5,530 nucleotides of DNA from an uncultured Clostridium sp. Its GTDB lineage: Bacteria > Bacillota > Clostridia > TANB77 > CAG-508. Location of the stretch: NCBI GenBank assembly GCA_947428535.1, contig CANEMG010000078.1:1-5530 (forward strand). Reading direction: 5' to 3'. Below, piece by piece: positions 1-5,530 of the stretch. The position numbers and the translations under genes were made by a program. The first letter of the stretch is position 1, and every line of letters starts with the position of its first letter. The notes beneath the pieces were generated by a model. The model did not search any database and was not told the origin of the DNA. It saw nothing but the letters and a program-made list of their open reading frames with translations.

Positions 1-841
1 AGAAAATACAGAAAATCAATAAAAGTATGAATAAAGCATCTACTCTTCGAATAAAATCACCTAGTTCAATTTGTCTTACTAATAAAAATAATGAATTTAT
101 AGGTTCACTATAAGATGTACAATTAAACAATGTAAGCATAGGTACTACAGTTAGTAATAATAAAAATAAAGATATAACATAAGAAATTATACAAATTTTC
201 TTATATTTTTTAGGTTCTTTTAATAAAGGCTTAATAAAATAATAGTAAATTATTATATATAAGGCGAAGCTATTTGTTAATCCTAATCCAAAAGTAGAAG
301 AGTAACTTTCGCCTAAGATGGGTGTTAAATGTTTTGTATCAAGATTTTTCGAAACTGCAAAAAAGGAAATTAGAACACTAATTATTGCAAAAGGAACTCC
401 AAAAGTCATTGTATGTGCTATGGATTTAAATCCAATAAGATTTGCAATAAGGATTCCTGCAATAAAAAATAGTAATATATATTTTTTATCAAAATCAGAA
501 AAATAAATTGTATGCAAGAAGTTAGAAAAGTTTGTTAATGTCATAAAAGATAATAACAAAAAGATTCCTATGCAAAGTAATCCAATAATAATTTTTAATT
601 TGTTTCCTAATAAGAATTCTGATATATCTAATATATCTACATTTTGAAATTTATCTATTATTTTTATAATAATTAATAAAAAGAAAAAATCTATAATACC
701 AATATAAAAAATATTTACAATTGAACCTGTTCCAGTAAGATCAACAATATAGTATGGAATATTTAGTATCAATTTATTTATCATAGCAATTATAATTATA
801 CAAATAGCTTCAATTGTTCCTAATTTGTAATTATTTTTCAT
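1..841 (-). CDS. gerAB: GerAB-type spore germination permease, C-terminus beyond the window edge
   Basis: This is the B subunit of a GerA-type germinant receptor, an APC-superfamily membrane protein of the spore inner membrane that takes part in sensing small germinants. The frame is open from ATG at 841 to position 1 without a stop, giving 280 residues; the family is usually about 360-370, so roughly the last quarter is missing. Hydrophobic segments lie near residues 8-28, 41-61, 83-103, 120-136, 143-163, 183-201 and 216-236, and another starts near 265. The stretch SLFLLVRQIELGDFIRRVDA (250-269) fits the conserved GerAB region with a proline/aromatic lead-in, an R-x-I-x-x-G-x-F core and an acidic residue before the next helix. 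The start is set by GGAGG four bases upstream; the next Met (residue 20) lies inside the first membrane segment. The gene overlaps the A-subunit gene by 11 bases, and a C-subunit lipoprotein gene may follow off the window. The family call is firm, but which receptor it belongs to (GerA, GerB or GerK type) cannot be told. Confidence 0.88.
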   Translation of the reverse strand, partial: MKNNYKLGTIEAICIIIIAMINKLILNIPYYIVDLTGTGSIVNIFYIGIIDFFFLLIIIKIIDKFQNVDILDISEFLLGNKLKIIIGLLCIGIFLLLSFMTLTNFSNFLHTIYFSDFDKKYILLFFIAGILIANLIGFKSIAHTMTFGVPFAIISVLISFFAVSKNLDTKHLTPILGESYSSTFGLGLTNSFALYIIIYYYFIKPLLKEPKKYKKICIISYVISLFLLLLTVVPMLTLFNCTSYSEPINSLFLLVRQIELGDFIRRVDALFILLLIFCIF

Positions 842-2508
842 TTTTCCTCCATTTCATACTAATATGCCCTTCCATATTTGGTTTTTTTGTATTCAAAAAT
901 GAATTTCGTTTTTCGCGTTTCCAAACAGCATTTAGATGTATTGTTTCATTACTTTCCAAATTATAATATGGAATAAAAGGTGCAAAGAAAGGGACACCAA
1001 ATGAACTTTGGCCAGATAAAATTAAAAAGTGTATAAAAAAGCCAAATGCCATACCCAAGAATCCAGCTAAATATCCTAGTATTATATACATAAATCTAAA
1101 CATTTTTAGAGAGAATCTTAAAGCATTATCAGGTATTGCAAATGAACAGATTCCAGCTGAGGCAATAATAATAATAAGGATTGGACTTACAATATTAGCT
1201 GAAACCGCTGCATCTCCTAAAATAAGTGCTCCAATTATTCCGTACAGTAGTACTAAATGTTGCAGGAACACGAATACTAGCTTCTTGGATTAGTTCAAAA
1301 GATACTTCCATGATTATAATTTCAAAAAATATAGGAAAAGGAATTGCTTCACGTGCGGAAATTATAGTAAATAATAATTCGGATGGAATCAGTTCCTGAT
1401 GATACATTGTTATTGCTATATATAATCCAGGTAAAAATAATGCAAATAAAAGAGCTATTGATCGTAAACCTCTTAAAAAATTAGCATAGTGGTAATTTAA
1501 ATTATAATCTTCTGGTGAAGTTAGAAAATCAATTAAAATAGCTGGTACAATAAGAGCAAAAGGAGAGCCATTTACAAGTATGGCAATTCTTCCTAATAAA
1601 AGATAGCTGGAAGTTCTATCAGGTCTTTCTGTTGAAATTGCTTGAGGAAAAGGAGTAGTAGGATTATCTTTTATAATTTGAGAGAGCTGACCAGTTGATA
1701 GCAAATAATCAATATCTAAATTATTTACTCTATATTTTACTTCAGCTACTAAATCATCATTTGCAATATTTTTAATATAGCAAATGGCAACTTGAGTTTT
1801 ACTTATTTTTCCAACAGAAGTTTCTTCAATTACTAAGTTTTCATTATTTATGATTTTTCTAATTAAAGATGTATTTGTTCTTATATTTTCAACAAAACCT
1901 TCATGTGCTCCTTTTACAACAGCTTCTGTTATAGGATTTGATACGCTACGTCCTTCGAAACCTTTTGTTTCAATACATAAAGCAACATTTAAAGACTCAA
2001 CAAATAATGCACAAAATCCAGCGTTTACCATAGATGTAACTTCTTTAAATTCACCTACTTTTTCTACACTATTTTGAGGTATTAAGCTAGAATATAAGAA
2101 ATTTTCTAAATTGAATTTTACAAATTTTTGTTTTTCATTATCTAATATTTGATTAGTAGCTTTTTTATTCTCATTCATTTTTATAGAATTTTTTAGTAGT
2201 AAAGGTTGTAATATAAAATTATTTATTGAATCATTATCTATCATACCATCTATAAAAAATAGAAAAGCTGGAATTTTTTTATTATATATATTTAAATTAA
2301 ATTTTCTGATTTTTATGTCGTTATTTATTAACATATTATACTTGATTTTTAAATAATTAAGGTTTTCTTCTAAAGAAGAATAAACAGTTTGTTTATCTTC
2401 TTTTTCGAATGCTTCTTCATCTAAATTATTTTGAGCATCAGATAATATAAATTCATATTCTTCTTGCTCATTATATTTAAAAATTTTATTAAATAAATTT
2501 TCTTTCAT
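831..2508 (-). pseudogene. gerAA: GerAA-type germinant receptor A subunit, split by a one-base frameshift
   Basis: This is the A subunit of a GerA-type germinant receptor in the spore inner membrane. The first frame starts at ATG 2508, with AGGAG six bases upstream, and ends at TAA 1195-1197 after 437 codons. Homology to the family continues in another frame down to TAA 831-833. Dropping one base at about 1242 joins 422 and 136 codons into a 558-residue protein, at the long end for the family (B. subtilis GerAA is about 480). Rejoined numbering: an acidic tail covers 1-50. The soluble domain includes AFLFFIDGMID (81-91), the RSVSNPITEAVVKGAHEGF region (187-205) with NTSLIRK following (212-218), and STERPD (292-297). 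The membrane part covers about 305-497 with segments near 305-330, 348-370, 385-404, 438-457 and 472-497. The end carries SSFGVPFFAPF (501-511) and SFLNTKKP, typical of GerA C-termini. SpoVAF is a relative, but the adjoining gerAB argues for a receptor. The break may be a true mutation or an assembly error. If real, the product loses its last two membrane segments and tail, and is probably inactive. Confidence 0.85.
846..850 (-). promoter_or_regulatory. Ribosome binding site of gerAB, inside the end of gerAA
   Basis: On the minus strand GGAGG sits four bases before the gerAB ATG (839-841). It lies within the last codons of the A-subunit frame, whose stop is at 831-833. This placement suggests translational coupling of the two subunits and fixes the gerAB start. 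Confidence 0.7.
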
Positions 2509-2528
2509 AATATACTCCTAATTTATAG

Positions 2529-2557
2529 TAGTATTGGTATTTTTTTAGAAAATATAC
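2529..2557 (-). promoter_or_regulatory. Probable SigG promoter of the gerAA-gerAB operon
   Basis: On the minus strand GTATA (2553-2557) and AATACTA (2529-2535) are separated by 17 bases. The SigG consensus is about GHATR, 17-18 bases, CATWMTA, so the -35 matches fully and the -10 at six of seven positions. GerA-family receptor operons are known to be forespore, SigG-dependent genes, so motif and gene content agree. Transcription would begin near 2522, leaving a leader of only about 14 bases with AGGAG (2515-2519) almost at its 5' end. The region is AT-rich, so chance matches are possible. Confidence 0.55.
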
Positions 2558-2558
2558 C
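2536..2558. repeat. 23-bp near-palindrome over the SigG-like promoter spacer and -35
   Basis: The arms GGTAT and ATACC at the two ends, with T and A runs inside, give a dyad centred on 2547 in which 9 of 11 symmetric pairs match. It covers the whole spacer and the -35 of the leftward promoter. It lies upstream of both predicted transcript starts, so it would act as DNA (an operator) rather than as an RNA hairpin. No known factor is assigned; the AT content makes chance symmetry possible, but the GC-containing ends make it less likely. Confidence 0.35.
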
Positions 2559-2614
2559 AAATTATATTTTGCCGAGTAGAAAAATTTATTATCACAATAA
2601 AATAAATAAAAATA

Positions 2615-2645
2615 GTCATAAATTGAAAATCGCTTAATATACATT
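2615..2645 (+). promoter_or_regulatory. Probable SigE promoter of spoIVA
   Basis: GTCATAAA (2615-2622) and TATACATT (2638-2645) are separated by 15 bases. The SigE consensus is a -35 built on an ATA core and a -10 close to CATACAnT, 14-15 bases apart. The -10 here differs only in its first base, and the -35 core ATA preceded by C is kept. spoIVA is a known mother-cell SigE gene, which supports the call. The start would lie near 2652, giving a leader of about 30 bases that contains the strong AGGGAGG site (2669-2675). Confidence 0.6.
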
Positions 2646-2682
2646 AGTAAAAAGATGTACAAATTTACAGGGAGGATTTTTT

Positions 2683-4161
2683 ATGGAGAATTTGAACATA
2701 TATCAAAATATAGCACAGAGAACAGATGGAGATATTTACATAGGAGTTGTTGGTCCAGTAAGAACTGGAAAATCTACTTTTATAAAAAGATTTATGGAAC
2801 TTTTAGTTTTACCAAATATCGAAAATGAATTTAAAAAGGAGAGAGCTGTTGATGAATTACCACAAAGTGCTAGTGGTAGAACAATAATGACAACAGAGCC
2901 AAAATTTATTCCAAATGAAGCAGTAGAAATTAGCTTAAATGGAAATGTAAAATTAAAAACAAGATTAGTAGATTGTGTAGGTTATTTAGTTAATAATGCA
3001 TTAGGATATTTAGAAGATGATATGCCAAGAATGGTAAAAACACCTTGGTCAGATTCAGAAATTCCTTTTGAGACAGCAGCTGAACTTGGCACTAAAAAAG
3101 TAATTGTAGAACATTCAACAGTTGGAATAATAGTAACAACTGATGGAAGTATTACAGATATTCCAAGAGATGAATATATAGGGGCGGAAGAAAGAGTAGT
3201 AAAAGAATTACAGGAACTAAATAAACCTTTTATAATGCTTATGAATTGTCAAAACCCAAATGATGGATATAGTATAGAAATGGCACAAAATTTATCTCAA
3301 AAATACGGAACAACAGTTATACCAATAAATTGCCTAGAATTAAACTTAGATGATATAAATTTAATTTTTTCTAAACTATTATATGAATTCATGATTGAAA
3401 GAGTAGAAGTAAAATTTCCTAGATGGATTGATGGCTTAGATACTGATAATGGATTAAAATTAGATTTATTTGAAAATGTAAAAAGATCTTTTGAAAATAC
3501 AGTAAGATTAAAAGATGTAAATGAAAATTATTTAAAATTAGAAGAATGTGAAAATATAAAAAGAGCTAGTGTTGAAGAAATAAATCTCGGTACAGGTGTG
3601 GTTACAGTTAATGCAGAATTAAATGATAGTTTATTTTATACTGTTCTTAGTGATATTACTGGAGTTACAATTAAAAATGAGGGAGAGTTATTTAGCTGTA
3701 TATCTTCTTTTGCAAAAGTGAAAAAAGATTATGACAAGATGGCATATGCAATACATGAAGTTAATGAAAAAGGTTATGGAATTGTTACACCAGGAATTGA
3801 AGATTTAATTTTAGATGAACCTGAAATTGTAAAACAAGGTTCTAAATATGGTGTAAAACTTAAAGCAAAGGCACCATCTATTCATATGATAAGGATAAAT
3901 ACAGAAACAGAGGTTTCTCCTATAGTTGGAAGTGAAAAACAATCAGAAGATTTAGTAAAATATCTACTTTCAGAATTTGAAAATGATCCAAAACAAATTT
4001 GGGAGTCTAATATATTTGGAAAAAGTTTACATGAACTTGTTAATGAAGGATTACAAAATAAATTAGCTAAAATGCCAGAAGAAGCTCAATGTAAACTACA
4101 AGAAACTTTACAAAGAATTGTAAACGAAGGTAGTGGAGGATTAATCTGTATAATATTATAA
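2683..4161 (+). CDS. spoIVA: Stage IV sporulation protein A, spore coat morphogenetic ATPase
   Basis: SpoIVA hydrolyses ATP to polymerise irreversibly on the mother-cell face of the forespore, forming the basement layer on which the coat is built; it is also needed for normal cortex formation. At 492 residues the protein has the full family length. The TRAFAC-like nucleotide-binding domain is at the N-terminus: Walker A GPVRTGKST (24-32) with Lys30, Thr70-Thr71 at the sensor-threonine positions described in Bacillus subtilis, and a Walker B-like RLVDCVGY (94-101) with Asp97. The usual GTPase NKxD motif is absent, replaced by LMNCQNP (186-192), in keeping with ATP use. The middle (about 240-400) and C-terminal domains follow, ending in NEGSGGLICIIL (481-492), the conserved tail implicated in targeting through SpoVM. 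ATG 2683 is seven bases after AGGGAGG. In Clostridia the partner SipL binds SpoIVA, but no sipL or spoVM is seen here. The gene is divergent from the germinant receptor operon, and all key residues are intact. Confidence 0.98.
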   Translation: MENLNIYQNIAQRTDGDIYIGVVGPVRTGKSTFIKRFMELLVLPNIENEFKKERAVDELPQSASGRTIMTTEPKFIPNEAVEISLNGNVKLKTRLVDCVGYLVNNALGYLEDDMPRMVKTPWSDSEIPFETAAELGTKKVIVEHSTVGIIVTTDGSITDIPRDEYIGAEERVVKELQELNKPFIMLMNCQNPNDGYSIEMAQNLSQKYGTTVIPINCLELNLDDINLIFSKLLYEFMIERVEVKFPRWIDGLDTDNGLKLDLFENVKRSFENTVRLKDVNENYLKLEECENIKRASVEEINLGTGVVTVNAELNDSLFYTVLSDITGVTIKNEGELFSCISSFAKVKKDYDKMAYAIHEVNEKGYGIVTPGIEDLILDEPEIVKQGSKYGVKLKAKAPSIHMIRINTETEVSPIVGSEKQSEDLVKYLLSEFENDPKQIWESNIFGKSLHELVNEGLQNKLAKMPEEAQCKLQETLQRIVNEGSGGLICIIL

Positions 4162-4200
4162 AATAAAGAATAGTATTAGTTTAAATGGATTCTAGTTCAT

Positions 4201-4240
4201 AAAAAAATAAGCGAAGATTCTAATCTTCGCTATTATTTTA
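4201..4240. terminator. Bidirectional intrinsic terminator between convergent genes
   Basis: A 10-bp perfect stem (4210-4219 with 4222-4231, core GCGAAGATT/AATCTTCGC) closes on a very short loop. Seven A's stand before it (4201-4207) and TATTATTTTA follows it. Read rightward, it ends spoIVA about 50 bases past the stop. Read leftward, the A run becomes a T tract and it ends the acidic-protein gene about 30 bases past its stop. The leftward U-tract is the better of the two. Confidence 0.8.
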
Positions 4241-4259
4241 TCTATTAATAATGTTTATA

Positions 4260-5528
4260 TTATTTTTGCTCTAATGGATTAACCTCGTAAATTATATTAA
4301 AGAAGTTAAACATTTTTAAATTATTTGTATCTAAAAAGTGTAAGTAGCTATCAAGTTCTGTTTGAGTTTTGCAAGCTGCTACTATTGCTGGATTTAGATC
4401 ATGTCGTTTTGCTACTGCAACACTATAAGATACTGATTCAATAAATCCTTTTCCTTCACGATTTCTTATTATATTATAGCTTTCAGAAAATCTTGATTTG
4501 TATGGATGTTTTACGAAATAACTGAAAGGTAATATAAATTCTTGTTTTACAACATCTTGTAAAGAAGAATATACATTTGGATAACTTTCTATATAATGAA
4601 GTAATTCAGGAATTTTATAAGGTAAATATATTGTTTTACGTCTTTCAGATATAATTAATGTTTCGTTATCAAATTCAGCACTTGATATAATTTCAATTTT
4701 TTTATCAATTTCTTTAGTCAAAAGATCATCATAATTAATTGTATCTTCAAAAATTTTATCATCATTAATTTCGTTATCAAATTTATTATCTTCAGTGATA
4801 TTGTTTTCAAAAAATTCTTCATTATTAATATCTTCATATGTTTCAGTATTTTCAATAAAAGGAGTTATATCTTCTAAATTATCAAAAATTTCTGAAGCAT
4901 CAACATCATCTAAATCTATTTGATTGTTAGAAGGTTCTGTATATTCAACATAATCAGTATATGTTTCAGATGTATTTTCTATAACTTCATCATAATATGT
5001 AGTGTCTTCTGTATTATCTAAATTAGTTTCTAAATTTTCTGTTTCCTTTTCATTATTTATTGATTCAAGTTCATTAGAGTTATTATTGCAAGTAGTATCT
5101 TCGATAAATTTAGGAGTTTCTACTAATTCAATATCTTCAAAAGTAGGAGAGGTAGAAGTATTGTTTTTGAATAGAGAAACATTTTTAAATAGTTGTATAT
5201 TAAAAATACCTTTGTTTTCTTGTGTTTCACTACTTTCAGGTGTTTCAACTTCATTTTCAATTTTTTCAGTTTCATCAACACTACTATCAGTAACATAAGT
5301 TTTATTTTCGTTATTTTTTATAAATTCAGAAATAGTTTGCTTCACAGCATTAATTTCAGCATTTTCACTGATGCTATCTAAAGGAGTGTCATCAGTTTCA
5401 ATTGGTTCAGCATTTGCTGGAATAGTATTTTCTTCTAAAAGTGTTTCAATTTTTTCAGAAGTATTTTTGGTAGGTGATTCTGAATTATCTAAATCAATTT
5501 TTAAATCATCAATATAAGTAGATAACAT
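4260..5528 (-). CDS. Unrecognised acidic, low-complexity protein with a C-terminal globular domain
   Basis: I do not recognise this protein. It has 422 residues from the ATG at 5526-5528, only two bases from the window edge, so the real start may lie further out and no ribosome binding site can be seen. Residues 1 to about 290 are rich in Asp, Glu, Asn, Thr and Ser and read as disordered, with no signal peptide or membrane segment. One less acidic patch, GIFNIQLFKNVSLFKNN (107-123), carries a twice-used LFKN motif. From about 297 the character changes sharply: a compact, more basic and aromatic domain follows, with TIYLPYKIPELLHYIESYP (299-317), SSLQDVVKQEFILPFSYF (321-338), a K/R-rich stretch (340-360), and LNPAIVAACKTQTELDSYLH (378-397), probably mostly helical. 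A flexible acidic arm on a folded tail could suit a scaffold or binding protein, but that is a guess. It converges on spoIVA across a shared terminator, so it is not in that operon, and a sporulation role cannot be inferred from position alone. Confidence 0.8.
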   Translation of the reverse strand: MLSTYIDDLKIDLDNSESPTKNTSEKIETLLEENTIPANAEPIETDDTPLDSISENAEINAVKQTISEFIKNNENKTYVTDSSVDETEKIENEVETPESSETQENKGIFNIQLFKNVSLFKNNTSTSPTFEDIELVETPKFIEDTTCNNNSNELESINNEKETENLETNLDNTEDTTYYDEVIENTSETYTDYVEYTEPSNNQIDLDDVDASEIFDNLEDITPFIENTETYEDINNEEFFENNITEDNKFDNEINDDKIFEDTINYDDLLTKEIDKKIEIISSAEFDNETLIISERRKTIYLPYKIPELLHYIESYPNVYSSLQDVVKQEFILPFSYFVKHPYKSRFSESYNIIRNREGKGFIESVSYSVAVAKRHDLNPAIVAACKTQTELDSYLHFLDTNNLKMFNFFNIIYEVNPLEQK

Positions 5529-5530
5529 AT

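Noticed and set aside
318..506. Plus-strand open frame of 62 codons
   Set aside because: It lies antisense within gerAB, has no ribosome binding site and resembles no family; it is a shadow of the real gene.
831..1271. Separate 146-residue membrane protein gene starting at GTG 1271
   Set aside because: Its sequence is the C-terminal part of the GerAA subunit in a shifted frame, with no ribosome binding site before the GTG. It is better explained as a fragment of the same gene.
1850..2077. Plus-strand open frame of 75 codons
   Set aside because: It is antisense to the most conserved part of gerAA, with no convincing start signals, so it is explained by that gene's codons.
2559..2614. AT-rich stretch between the two promoters considered as an origin or riboswitch
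   Set aside because: It shows no DnaA-box series, no iterons and no stable conserved fold, and it lies upstream of both predicted transcript starts.
4201..4240. Hairpin considered as a small RNA or attachment site
   Set aside because: The position between two convergent stops, the A and T runs on both sides and the tight loop fit a terminator, and no second copy is seen in the window.
5002..5381. Two overlapping plus-strand open frames (98 and 62 codons)
   Set aside because: Both are antisense to the low-complexity acidic region, where Glu/Asp/Asn codons read backwards give Ser/Phe/Val-rich frames. No start signals are seen.
4700..5500. Possible tandem DNA repeat array within the acidic gene
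   Set aside because: The TTCT/ATCA-like words recur because the protein is rich in Glu, Asp and Asn; I could find no fixed repeat length or ordered unit.

Overview
The window comes from an endospore-forming, AT-rich Firmicute, most likely a member of the Clostridia. This rests on a canonical SpoIVA, a GerA-family germinant-receptor operon, strong AGGAGG-type ribosome binding sites, AT-rich codon use and promoter-like sites matching the sporulation sigma factors SigE and SigG. The exact lineage cannot be fixed from this sequence.

Layout. Positions 1-841 (minus) hold the first 280 residues of a GerAB-type germinant-receptor permease that runs off the left edge. Positions 831-2508 (minus) hold the receptor A subunit (GerAA type), which precedes and overlaps gerAB in the same operon. 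It reads in two frames: one extra base near 1242 breaks a reading that is otherwise intact and would give 558 residues. Positions 2509-2682 are a divergent intergenic region with a SigG-like promoter firing left into the receptor operon, a 23-bp near-palindrome covering its spacer and -35, and a SigE-like promoter firing right. Positions 2683-4161 (plus) encode SpoIVA, the ATPase that polymerises to form the base layer of the spore coat. Positions 4162-4259 separate two convergent genes and carry a 10-bp hairpin flanked by A and T runs, likely a two-way terminator. Positions 4260-5528 (minus) encode an unrecognised protein with a long D/E/N/T-rich, probably disordered N-terminal part and a compact C-terminal domain; its true start may lie beyond the right edge.

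How the genes fit together. The two recognised transcription units act in one developmental programme but in opposite compartments: spoIVA in the mother cell (SigE), the germinant receptor in the forespore (SigG). The receptor later sits in the spore inner membrane and senses germinants. The most notable points are the broken receptor A subunit, the compact two-compartment promoter region with its operator-like dyad, and the unknown acidic protein next to spoIVA. I see no CRISPR array, mobile element, tRNA or rRNA, and no convincing new multi-gene system.
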